A stretch of DNA of 26,889 nucleotides from Prorocentrum cordatum (taxonomy: Eukaryota > Sar > Dinophyceae > Prorocentrales > Prorocentraceae), in NCBI GenBank assembly GCA_963575745.1, contig CAUYUJ010004725.1:479087-505975 (forward strand), written 5' to 3'. Positions 1 through 8,584 of the stretch are shown here, piece by piece; the first letter of the stretch is position 1; each line of letters starts with the position of its first letter. Below the pieces are notes generated by a model. The model saw only the letters and a program-made list of their open reading frames with translations, did not search any database and had not been told where the DNA came from. The translations under genes were made by a program, and so were the position numbers.

Positions 1-60
1 AGGAGAGGAAGAGGCTGGTGGTGGCGCATGCTCTTGGGACCCGCACCCCAGGGGTCTCCC

Positions 61-1170
61 TCAAACCCAGGGGTCGACTTGTCTCGCTTGGCAGCCTGAC
101 CTAAGACAGAAGAACATCCTCCAAGAACACGGGACCCTCCGCAGGCCAAACTGAAAAACATTCGAGGGTACCCTTCCCCAGGATGCACAACAACATGGAA
201 TAAACACGAAGAGCATTAGGGTACCCTCACCGAACCGCCCTGATCTTATACGTTGGTCTGACCGCAGGAGCAGGACGACGACGAGGACGGGGAGGGTTCT
301 GTCCCCCTCCTCGCGGGCCCTGCGATCAGCCTCCTCGCGGGTCCTGCGCTTCTCCTGCTCCACCTCCTCATGCGCGCGGCGCGCTGCTTCCTCCGCCTCC
401 TCCACAGCGCGCTGCTGATTCTGCTGCGCCTGTTGCCGTCGCGCCGCCCACCCGCGCGCCAGCGCTCTCGTGTCCACGGGCCCCTCGGGCGGGTGCTCGT
501 GGCGGAACACGTTGCGGGCGATGCGGTGCTTGGGACTGGCAGGCCGAGATCCCTTGGGGCTCGGAGATCTCTGGCTCGCCCCGATCTGGTCCAGGCGGTG
601 GGCCTGCATTGCCTCGAGCACCGCCCCCTGCACGTCGGTCTGCGATCGCCTCCTGCTGCGCTCGGGTGCCGTGGGCACCGCGAGGCTGCCCGCGCTGCCG
701 GGAGGACCTTCGGAAACGCCGCGGTCGCGCACAGTCCCCGCCGCGGCGCCGTGGCTGTTCGCCCCCGCATTGGCCGAGGCACTGGGCGCCCGCGTGGCGG
801 CAGACCGCCCCCCGGGGGGGCCCGCGGGCACCACGGCCGCCTCCATGTCCGCGTCCATGCGCGACCACCGATCCGGCAGCGGCTGGCGTGGCGGAGGGCT
901 CCCCGAGCTGGACTGACCGCCCGCCGCGAGCGCGGCGACCACAGCTCTGCCCGCCGCGCCGCCGCCCGGCGCACCGTCGGCCCTCGCGGCCCGCCTCTCC
1001 GCCTCGAGCGCCGCGACCACAGCTCTTCCAGCAGCCGTGCCGCCACCTGGCGCACCGCCAGTCTTCCCGGCCTGCCTCGGACGAGGCGGGGAGGCCCCGG
1101 CCTCCTTCCTGCCATGAGGCGACGTGGGCCGCGCGGGCCCAACCGTCTTGTTCGCCGCGGCCACGGCCAT
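61..1170 (-). CDS. Possible host exon: Ala/Pro-rich protein with a coiled coil
   Basis: This is a 369-codon open frame starting at an ATG in a CCCCATGG context. I do not recognise a family. Residues 1-160 are Ala/Gly/Pro-rich and contain two copies of a 26-residue unit ending in GRAVVAAL, encoded by a 78-bp tandem duplication. Residues 160-230 contain Ser/Pro/Arg clusters such as SPSPKGSRPASPKH. Residues 245-290 are a charged Glu/Arg helix (EEAEEAARRAHEEVEQEKRR) that should form a coiled coil. The last 70 or so residues, from about position 300 leftwards, change to a hydrophobic, Cys-rich composition that does not look coding. The exon may end at a GTGAGG donor-like site near 228. The codon-sized internal duplication favours real coding, but two other frames are also open here because of high GC, so confidence is low. 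Confidence 0.35.
   Translation of the reverse strand: MAVAAANKTVGPARPTSPHGRKEAGASPPRPRQAGKTGGAPGGGTAAGRAVVAALEAERRAARADGAPGGGAAGRAVVAALAAGGQSSSGSPPPRQPLPDRWSRMDADMEAAVVPAGPPGGRSAATRAPSASANAGANSHGAAAGTVRDRGVSEGPPGSAGSLAVPTAPERSRRRSQTDVQGAVLEAMQAHRLDQIGASQRSPSPKGSRPASPKHRIARNVFRHEHPPEGPVDTRALARGWAARRQQAQQNQQRAVEEAEEAARRAHEEVEQEKRRTREEADRRAREEGDRTLPVLVVVLLLRSDQRIRSGRFGEGTLMLFVFIPCCCASWGRVPSNVFQFGLRRVPCSWRMFFCLRSGCQARQVDPWV
928..1083. repeat. 78-bp tandem duplication, two copies
   Basis: The sequence GAGCGCGGCGACCACAGCTC at 928 recurs with one change at 1006, giving a period of 78 bp. In the minus-strand frame of the 61-1170 ORF the period is exactly 26 codons. The duplicated protein segment reads roughly GAPGGG-(T)AAGRAVVAAL in both copies. 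Confidence 0.7.
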
Positions 1171-2289
1171 GGGGAAGAAAGCCTGCAGGGGCTCTGGGGG
1201 AGCAGAGGGGAAATCCCTCCTGCCCCCCTTGCCGCCCCCCCCCCCCTGCCTCCCTCTTCACCCCGCTGTTCCTCTCATCCCCCGCATCCCCTTGGTCCGT
1301 GAGCAAAGCGGGAGGGCCGCAGGACTGGTCTGAGACAGTTTTGCTGCTGATCCTGCCCCTGCTCCCTGCTGCTGCCTCCCCCCTCCTCCGACCTCTCCTC
1401 CTCGGGCTGCGGCTCTGGCTCTCTGCTCCCCCTGCTCTTGGTGTTCTCTTTCGCACGTGCCCGACGCGCATCGCGAGTCCGCGCCCATCGCCGCGCAAGC
1501 TGGACACGGATAGTCGCGGCCATGACCCTCACTCTGTGTTCGGGCGACGCGTCCAGAGAGCTGACTCTCTGAGAACTGATCATGTTAGTGAAAAGCGCAC
1601 GGGGCAACTGGGGTGAGACGTGACCTGCAGCACAAGAGCGATGATGAAAAGAAAACGAGAATACGACCAATGGTGCCACAGTGAACGGCGATTGCGATTT
1701 AGGTCTTTCGGGAGTTCCTTTGGAACCGCTCGCCAGTAGTCCCGCCACCAAGTAGCAGCTCGAGGAGAGCAGGAGCCGTGGCCGGGGGTCATTTCACAAG
1801 CGCGGACCTCACGTCGCCCCACAGCCAAGCTCCCACCTCGTTCTCAGAGCACGGGAGCAAGCTCGACAAGCGAGCAACGCCCACATCAACCAAGGGGTCG
1901 GGGAAGCGGGTTTCGACCCAAAGCGTGGAATGGGGGCCCTGCGTTCGCAGCTTGGCGCGCCTGGACAGAACTTGACCCTGAAGAGGCGATTCGGGGACAG
2001 GAATGGCAGCAATCGCACCGGCACCGGGCGAGACAGGAAGTCAAACGAGGCGAAGGGGGAGGCGACAAGGTCGGTCCCCAGAGGCCTTGGGAAAGCGTTG
2101 GCGGCAGCCTCTGAGAATTCAGCGAACGATGGCTGGGCCCAAAGTCTGGGACCACGCAGCCACGCGCAACGCGGCGAAAGGGCAGGGCGGCATCGGCGGC
2201 ATTCCAAAGCGGAGGCGTGAGCTCACGCCACGGGAAGATGGCATGGAAGCTAGAGCGGACCAGAGCGGCAGGCGATGAGACGAGCAAAA
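1171..2289. other. No gene recognised; right part may be the decayed LINE-A tail
   Basis: 1171-1450 is GC-rich with homopolymer C runs and CCT-rich patches. 1450-2289 is mixed-composition sequence in which all frames are short or lack recognisable motifs. Because LINE-A is read leftwards through 2290, its 3' portion and untranslated tail should lie here. I could not match this stretch to the C-terminal zinc-knuckle part of LINE-B, so the 3' boundary of LINE-A is not placed. Confidence 0.4.
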
Positions 2290-3158
2290 TAAAGCATCGG
2301 GGCCGCTCCAACGCCAAAGATTGAACCACGCGCCGCGTGGGATAGCACAATGGGCTGCGTGCCGCAGTCTGGCGAGGAGAGCGGATTCCCGAGGCAGCGC
2401 CGCGGCGGGCAGAGGCACGAATGAGGCAACGTAGCTCACAGCGGCGACTGCGCGAACGCCATAAGTATTTGTGAGCCGTCGCATGGAAGGGGGCAAGCAC
2501 TCAGGGCCAGCATGCGTCCTCGAACACGCAATTTCTTCACGGGGTCCATCCAGTCGCGAAGCTTAGACCGCTGGCCAAGCCACGCGCCGAGGCACTTGAG
2601 CGAGGGAGCGCTGGAGAAGTTCTGTCACTCAAGAACGTGAATCTGGAGCCAGCGACGAGAGTCGTCCACTAGCTTTGGCAAGAGGCGGCCAGGCAGCGGG
2701 GCGGTGTGGCACTCGGTCGCCTTCAAGATGAGAGTGGCCACCCGCTCGGCCACGCGGCGCACTCCCCCCCGCGACCTTCATTGCCTCGATATTCTTGTGG
2801 GCCGCGCCGACGTCGTCCGAGCAGGCGCCCAAAACGCCCGCGCCACGGGCCTCAACTGAGAGGGGGGATTCCCTGAGGAAGGGGTCGGCCGCAATCGCGA
2901 AGGGGGCGCCTGGCGCGGGGCACCCTTGGGCGATGCCGCTGCCGATGACGAACATCACCATGGACAGGTGCATGTCGCAACCGAAGCAAAACACGCTCGC
3001 GCAGAGAAGTTTGGGAAATTGCAGCAGCGCGGGCGGCAAGCCAGCGAACTGCCAGACAGAGAACAGCCATTGATGAGCAAGACTTGGGAGAACCCGAGAG
3101 CAACCGTAGCTGACCAGAGAGAGAGAGAGAGAGCACGGCTGCGGACGCGTACTCTCTC

Positions 3159-3190
<32 letters not shown>

Positions 3191-3830
3191 GATCGCAATA
3201 GACACCCCTTCCCCCACCTAGACAGGGTGGCAAAGGGGCGGGGGGGGGGGGGCACACGTCTCAACCGAAAGCGGCTGCGCAAGTGTAGAAGCGACGGCCG
3301 ATTGAACGTTACAGGACGCTGCCTTCTCCAAGCACCCATTGGTGCCGAGTGCACGCGCGTTCGAATCGGCGGAATCCGACATATCTCGCGTAAAAGCAAA
3401 CCAAGCATGGATATCAACCTCGACAGTGTTGTTCGCGGAGTTTCGCGTGGGTGCGGAGCCTCGCTGGAAATCGTGGGCGCGCATCGGGGGCTCTCTGGAC
3501 AGCCCCTGAGCGGCGACGCCCGCGACGATGTTACAAAACCGTGGTTTCGAAGCCTCTGCGGGCGCAAATTGCTGGAGGGCTTTGAGCAGCCAGGGGTGGA
3601 GGGGTGGGAGAGGGGTGGCACCGCAATCATCGGAACCCTCGGTGGTAAAGCTGCTCAACATCTCTTTGCCTGAAGAGACCATGCTAAGCCCGTTGGCTTG
3701 CCGCCACGTTGCACCAACATAGACACGAGCCGAAAACGACGAGTGCTGGAACGCGGCGTAGAGGGGCCCGTCGGGGCAAAGACCAAAATGAGAGGGGCAA
3801 CGAACAAAATACACCATCCGCTTCAAGGAA
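2290..3830 (-). pseudogene. LINE-A: decayed non-LTR retrotransposon RT
   Basis: This is a reverse transcriptase remnant of the same family as LINE-B, recognised by collinear matches in several frames. In order on the minus strand they are PDGPLYAAF near 3765 (LINE-B PDQLPHVAW); QRGSAPTRNS near 3455 (LINE-B QRGFVPTRNF); SGIAQGCPAPG near 2925, motif B (LINE-B SGIVQGCPAS); CSDDVGAA near 2815, the active-site motif C (LINE-B CADDVGSV); NFSSAPSLKCLGAWLG with DWMDPVKKLRVR near 2540-2620 (LINE-B EFQVVPRLLYLGIFMG, WDAPVAKWAPR); and FNLWRWSGP near 2330 (LINE-B FNLESWGGP). Motif A is destroyed: its Asp is absent from SYGCSRVLPSL. Multiple stops, frameshifts and a GA/CT microsatellite interrupt the copy. 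No endonuclease domain is visible upstream, so it is truncated or internally deleted. It is non-functional. Confidence 0.8.
3116..3191. repeat. (GA)n / (CT)n inverted microsatellite
   Basis: A (GA)n run at about 3116-3132 is followed after some 18 bp by a (CT)n run at about 3151-3190 with one interruption. The arms are complementary and could fold as a hairpin. The repeat lies inside LINE-A, just upstream of its degraded RT motif A. Confidence 0.9.
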
Positions 3831-4543
3831 GAAAGCATTATATTCGCGGTGTCAAACACGGGGCTGACTCTCTCATGGTACATGCGCGTTGCCACAGTGT
3901 CGATGCGCACTGTCTGGAAACTCGAAGACCAATGCGCGGCGATCGACGGCAAGATCTCACCAGTTTCGGCCCGTGCCCCCGCGGTGGGCAAGACGCCGAA
4001 GCCTCTTGCGAAGCTTGGTATCGTTGGCATTCTGTTCTGGGACGGCGAATGTCATCAACTGCAGGCAGGAAGCTCGCCCACAGGGAAAGAGCCGTCGTCT
4101 TCCGCGAGCGCCTCAACCTGTGGCTCCGAGAAGTCGCGGCCGTTCATGGTGACATGTGTGCCCTTGCCGCTGCGTTCTCCTCATTAGCCTTCAACGCGGG
4201 CGAAATTCTGCTCAGGCGGGGCGGCATCCGCAGAACCAGCCGCTGTAGCTTAACCTTCAAACAACAAGAGAAGCGCGACGGGCGAGCGACGGAGCGGCGT
4301 TCCCCAGAGTGCCTTGGAAGAGAACAAGGACGAAGAGGCCCCAGGTCGCCCTCCAAGAACTGGTGGGTTTGTTTTCCACCGCCACCACCACAAGTAGGAG
4401 GGGGCGCGGGTCCTCCTCCTCCTCTCCTTCCTCCTCCTCATCATCATACACCTTTTTTCTCCTTCTCCAATGTATGGTGGTGGTGGTTGGGAACAAGCCT
4501 AGCAGGAACAGCTGCTGCGCTCTGAAGGGGCCTGTCCCCATGC
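3831..4543. other. No gene recognised between LINE-A RT and the SL relic
   Basis: If the degraded spliced leader at 4544-4563 marks the 5' end of LINE-A, this 0.7 kb should hold its 5' region. I find neither an endonuclease signature nor a match to LINE-B ORF1 here. 4370-4480 contains short CAC, CCT and TGG runs. The element may be internally deleted, or the leader may belong to an unrelated retrocopy. Confidence 0.4.
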
Positions 4544-4563
4544 TGAGCCAAAATGGCGACGGA
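4544..4563 (-). other. Degraded genomic DinoSL relic
   Basis: Read on the minus strand, 19 of 20 bases match the dinoflagellate spliced leader: TCCGTcGCCATTTTGGCTCA, with C in place of A at the sixth base. The leader should end CTCAAG but here reads CTCAGC, as if one A was lost. Known biology: DinoSL is added in trans to dinoflagellate mRNAs, and genomic copies mark reinserted cDNAs. The orientation is the same as LINE-A, which lies downstream of it on the minus strand, but the link is not proven. Confidence 0.75.
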
Positions 4564-4578
4564 CTCCCGAGTGTTGCG

Positions 4579-4579
<1 letters not shown>

Positions 4580-4623
<44 letters not shown>
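4580..4623. repeat. (CTG)n trinucleotide array, about 14-15 units
   Basis: An uninterrupted CTG run on the plus strand. It lies 16 bp beyond the degraded DinoSL, on the side that would be upstream of the retrocopy. Confidence 0.95.
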
Positions 4624-4625
<2 letters not shown>

Positions 4626-4699
4626 GCGGCGCGCTAGGTAATTTGGATGACCCAGAAGGGCGTTCAATGGAAAGGGGGAGGTGCCATAGAGGGCAAGTA

Positions 4700-4726
4700 A
4701 TGTATTGCACGCGTCCAGCAATACAT
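4700..4726. repeat. Short perfect inverted repeat
   Basis: Arms ATGTATTGC (4700-4708) and GCAATACAT (4718-4726) flank a 9-bp spacer. A further GAATGTATTG follows near 4756. The surrounding 200 bp is less GC-rich than its neighbours and contains no gene. Confidence 0.8.
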
Positions 4727-5004
4727 CTGCGCCCCGGAACGCAATGCACGCCCCGAATGTATTGTAACTCCACAAATCTATTGCACCACCCCCTTGTCGC
4801 TGGACCCCCGTCTGGGTCAACCCGACGCAATGTCCCCTGGGGCTTCTGAAAAACCCCGCAGCCTTCTGAGAGAGCCTTCTCCTCCTCGTTTCCCCCCGCT
4901 CGCCGCCGACCTGCTGCTACCGCTCCTTCCCCCTCCCCTCGCCGCCTTCCCTCAATCTACCGCCCCATTCCCTCTCTCTCCGTTTCCCCTCTCCTCTGTC
5001 TCTG

Positions 5005-5276
5005 CCTCCTCCTCCTCCTCCTCCTCCTCCTCCTCCCCCTCCCGGAGGGGGAGGAGGAGGGGGAGGAGGAGGGGGAGGAGGAGGAGGGGGAGGGGGAGGA
5101 GGAGGAGGAGGAGGAGGAGGAGGAGGAGGAGGAGGAGGGAGAAAAAGGAAGAGGAGTAGGAGGGGGAGCCTACGGACATCGTCGTGACAGCCTTCAGGTG
5201 CGGGAGGAGCAGGCGGAAGAGGGAGGCACGGGGAGGAGGACGAGGAGGGGGAGGGGGAGGGGGAGGAGGACAAGCT
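5005..5276. repeat. (CCT)n-(GGA)n inverted array with G-rich tail
   Basis: A CCT run at about 5005-5042 turns, around a central CCCGG, into GGA/GGGGGA runs at about 5044-5150, making a near-perfect inverted repeat. Further GGGGGA repeats follow at about 5216-5276. Long open frames here encode only single-residue runs and are not genes. Confidence 0.9.
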
Positions 5277-5410
5277 ACGTGCGCTCGCGTCATATCTGAC
5301 GTCCTACCCCTCCCCCCCATCCCTTACCATGGCGTAGATCGCCTCTCTATCAGTCAGATGTCGTAGCAGGGCATAGCATTACATGGCAGATCATGGTGTT
5401 GAGGATCAAC

Positions 5411-5900
5411 GCGTAGCCTGACATAGCACGCCGTGGCGACCCCCCGATTTGGGGAATGGAGCTTCTGCGGCCCAAGCAAAAGAACGAACCGGCACCGAAT
5501 GCGCAATCACTTCCGATGGTTGTTTCGGCGGGCCATTTTCTAGATTTGGGGGCCTACTTGGCTGGACCGAAAACCATGCCGTGGCGTGGCGCCGGAAATA
5601 AAATCTGCAGCGGGAGCACGACTCGGAACGAGCGGAAGCGAGGCCAGCAGCGGGAGCACGATTCGGAGAATGCGTAGCCTGACATGGTACAGCGTGGCGA
5701 CGCCCAGTTTGCGGGCAGCGAATGTGTAGCTAATCGCTTCCGATTGATGTTTCGGGGGGTCATTGTCTTTCGGGGGCCTATTTGGCAGAACCGAAGCCAC
5801 GCCGTGGCGTGGCGCTGGAAATAATGACGCCAGCGCTGCGGCGGGAACACGATTCGGAAAGAGCGGTAGCCCGAAAATGAGGACAGCGCTTCAGCGAGAG
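5411..5900. repeat. Diverged tandem duplication, unit about 230-260 bp
   Basis: GCGTAGCCTGACAT occurs at 5411 and 5671. TTCCGAT followed by GTTTCGG recurs at 5511 and 5738, and GCCGTGGCGTGGCGC recurs near 5578 and 5804 before GGAAATAA. GGGAGCACGA(C/T)TCGG occurs near 5613 and 5650, with a related GGGAACACGATTCGG near 5844. The two units are clearly related but diverged and of unequal length. No coding function is visible. Confidence 0.75.
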
Positions 5901-6047
5901 CAGAATGTTGAAAATACTCAAGCGAAAACCCGTTCCCCGGAATCATGAGCGTCAAAGCCAATAATACGCTGAGGGGGGCCGAATAGTTCTCGGACGTCAC
6001 CAGGGGAGGAAGGAAGAGTCGTATTCGTATTGTGCACATGTGGAGGA

Positions 6048-6290
6048 GGAAGACGAGGTGGGAGAAGGAGGAGAAGGAAGAGGAGGAGGAGGAGGAAGAG
6101 GAGGAGGACGAGGAGGAGGAGGAGGCAGCCGAGGAGGAGGAGGGAAGGAGGGGTGAAGGGGGAATACCAGGAGGCGAATGAAAAGGGCGAGGAGCAGGGA
6201 GGAGGAAGAGAAGGCGAAGGAGGAGGAGGAGGGAGGGAGGAAGGAGGAAGAGGAGGAGGAGGGAGGAAGAGGAAAAGAGGAAGAGGGCGA
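6048..6290. repeat. Polypurine GGA/GAA array
   Basis: About 240 bp of almost pure plus-strand purine, mostly GGA and GAA units with interruptions. With the CCT array at 6439-6552 it forms a widely spaced inverted pair around a 150-bp unique core. Confidence 0.9.
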
Positions 6291-6438
6291 GGAGCCTTCC
6301 CACGGAGAGCCGACATCGTGTGTGTTTTTCCATAGGGGGCCCCCAGAAGAGCCGACCTCCTCCCCAGAGCCGGTGCTGCACCGTCGTCTGACGGCCCTGG
6401 GGCCCGACGAGGGCCTCCGGAGGCCGTAGACGGAGAAC

Positions 6439-6552
6439 AGCCTCCTCCTCCTCCTCCTCCTCCTCCTCCTCCTCCTCCTCCTCCCCCTCCTCCTCCTCCC
6501 CATCCTCCTCCTCCTCCTCCTCCTCCTCCTCCTCCTCCTCTTCCCCCTCCTC
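6439..6552. repeat. (CCT)n array at the 3' side of LINE-B
   Basis: A CCT array, read as AGG on the minus strand, that begins a few tens of bases beyond the end of the LINE-B reading frame. It is either target DNA or an element-derived repeat tail. Confidence 0.9.
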
Positions 6553-6601
6553 CTGCGCTCGTGCCACGGCGGACAGCTCCCTCATACTCTACTACTACGT
6601 C

Positions 6602-7970
6602 TACCACTGCTGTGGCGGGGCGGGCCTTGCCCGCTTCGTAGTAGGCCACGAACGGCATCGCCAGGCGGGGAAGAAGGGGGGGGGCACAGCAGCGGCAGAC
6701 GCGAGAGCCTCAGGGGAGGGGCGGACAGGAGCGGGGAGATGACCAAGAGGATGGGCCTCGTGCCGTCTGGGGGCACAGGCGCCCCAAGACCTGAGGACGG
6801 AGGCGCGGAGTTGGGGAACAGTCGCGGCAAGATCGCTGACCGAGAGGGGGGGGGGATAGTTCCTAGCCAGGGTGTACAAATAAAACGAGGCAACTAGATG
6901 CACGAAATTGGAAGGAGAGGGGGAGCTAAGACCCAGACGAGAGAGAATGTCTTGGGGGGGCGGGTGGCTAGTTAATTCCCCTACTGTGGAGATCATCATA
7001 GGACATGCTAAATAATGAGCCTGGCTGTCGCAGCTGGCACATCCGAAAATACAGCTTTTCTGCTTCTGCTGGAACCTAGAATCTGTAGTCCAGCCGCCGG
7101 CCAACGTTTTGATTCTGGCCATTCGCCACGGCGGCGGCGCGGCACAAGCCGCCGCCTGCGCATCTGGCCACCGAATGCGTTGGATCGCTGCGAGCTCGAT
7201 TTGGGGGAGGAGGTGGGAGAGGCGGCAGGCGAAGGTCGAGGCGAGGTCCGAAGGGAAAAGGGAGGAGGTCAAAACAGCGGCTGCAGCACGCTGGATCTCC
7301 TTTCCCTCGAGCATGGCCTGCTGCGCAGCTTGGAGCGCAGCTGCTCCTGCATTCTTGTACTTGGTGGCGGGAAACCCTGTGACGCCGCTTGCAGGTGTTG
7401 CGCGAATGGAGGCTCCTCCCAAAATTCGGGAGACATGCTGCCCTTTCCTATGTCTTCGAGTGAAAGATAGACTCCAGCCTCCTGGAGTCTGTCGAACTGC
7501 TGCCGCCATGCATGGAACGTGCTTAAAGACGCTCGAATAAGCGACGCCAAGGAAACAGCAAGGGCACTCCTGATGCGGGGGCCCCCCCATGACTCGAGAT
7601 TAAAGTAGTCGCGCCTCGGGGGGGCGCAGTGGGGAAGCTTAAAGAGGGCAGCCAGCAGCGCGTGCTCTTCAGCAATCACTGAGTGGGGGAGCGGAGCGAA
7701 CTGAGCGACGCACCCCAAACAGCTGAGAGCACGGGAAGAGTATTGAGAAGCAGTAATGGCCGATGGAGCGCCGTTGTAAGCATGGCCGAATTACGTGGTG
7801 CCCATTTCGCCACAGGGGCGTCCCATGGTGACGGGGCCGCCGATGGGCCCATGAAAATCCCGAGGTACAGAAGCCGAGGGACCACCTGGAACTCCGCCCA
7901 GCCGGGCAAACGAACGTGGAGCCAGTCGCGGTTCCGTCTGGCCAAGGGCCCTGAGAAAAGGGCCAGCTAG
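6602..7970 (-). pseudogene. LINE-B ORF2, C-terminal part with zinc knuckle
   Basis: This continues the RT after its palm domain but is split over three frames. The first, from about 7950, carries DWLHVRLPGWAEF, YLGIFMGPS and WDAPVAKWAPR, the conserved region just after the RT fingers/palm. The second, from about 7735, carries CVAQFAPLP, LPHCAPP and FNLESWGGP. The third, from about 7385, runs through a helical segment (AAALQAAQQAMLEGKEIQRA) to CASCDSQAHYLACP near 7001-7054. The last is a CX2CX4HX3C motif of the type found at the C-terminus of many LINE polyproteins. The frame ends at a TAG near 6602. LINE-A has collinear matches to the first two segments, which supports the frame joins. Confidence 0.8.
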
Positions 7971-8584
7971 CGGAACTACCTTACATTTCTTGTGCTTAAG
8001 CTCTAGATTAGCCACCCGCCTTGACGCCCGAAAGACAGTGTATAGTTGCCTCAAAACCTTAATTTGATGTATGACACTTCCTACATCGTCGGCGCATAGT
8101 CTACTCATTCCTAGTCCTCGTTTCTCGATCAGCGAATCGAAGTGCTCGACGAACGGGTGGCTCGCTATTGCATAGAGAAATTCGCTGGCTGGGCACCCTT
8201 GAACAATGCCCGACAGCATTGCGCACATGTATCGGCATTCGCCCCCGATCCTCCCGTAGCAGAGCACGAACTGGTAGATCATTTCCAAGTAGAGACGGAG
8301 CGGGGCGGGGATGTTGAGCGATTTGAGGGCGAGGAAGATCCAGAACTGGGAGATCGATGGGAACGCCTGCCCGTAGTCGAATGATACCAGGGCGGGTAAC
8401 CTGTTGTTCCCTCCTGGCAGCATCGAAGTGATCCGAGCTTGCGCGTCCAATTCGATGATGTTCATCCCGAAATTCCTCGTGGGAACGAAGCCCCGCTGGG
8501 CCTCAGCGATGAAGTCGGGAAGGGACCGACTCAGGGGTTTCACACAAACCGCCGCCAGGATCTTACAGTCCGTGTTTTTTTCTA
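7945..8584 (-). pseudogene. LINE-B ORF2, RT catalytic core
   Basis: Reverse transcriptase palm and fingers in one open frame. Motifs in order are KNTDCKILAAV, QRGFVPTRN, SFDYGQAFPSI (motif A, catalytic Asp present, 8350-8388), SGIVQGCPAS (motif B, 8189-8215), CADDV (motif C, 8083-8098) and LELKHKKCKVVPL. The catalytic box is CADD rather than the usual (F/Y)xDD; the Asp pair is intact. The frame is -1 relative to the endonuclease part. Loss of a single base near 8586 explains the break, since both sides are well-conserved RT sequence. A second frameshift lies between about 7945 and 7975. Confidence 0.85.

Noticed and set aside
368-1616. Several overlapping long ORFs on both strands (for example 368-1507 minus, 370-1302 plus, 609-1616 plus)
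   Set aside because: High GC removes stop codons from most frames. Only the 61-1170 frame shows a codon-periodic duplication and a coherent coiled coil, so the others are treated as shadows.
4917-5320. Long Pro, Leu and Gly run ORFs on both strands
   Set aside because: Pure product of CCT/GGA repeats; all frames are open for the same reason.
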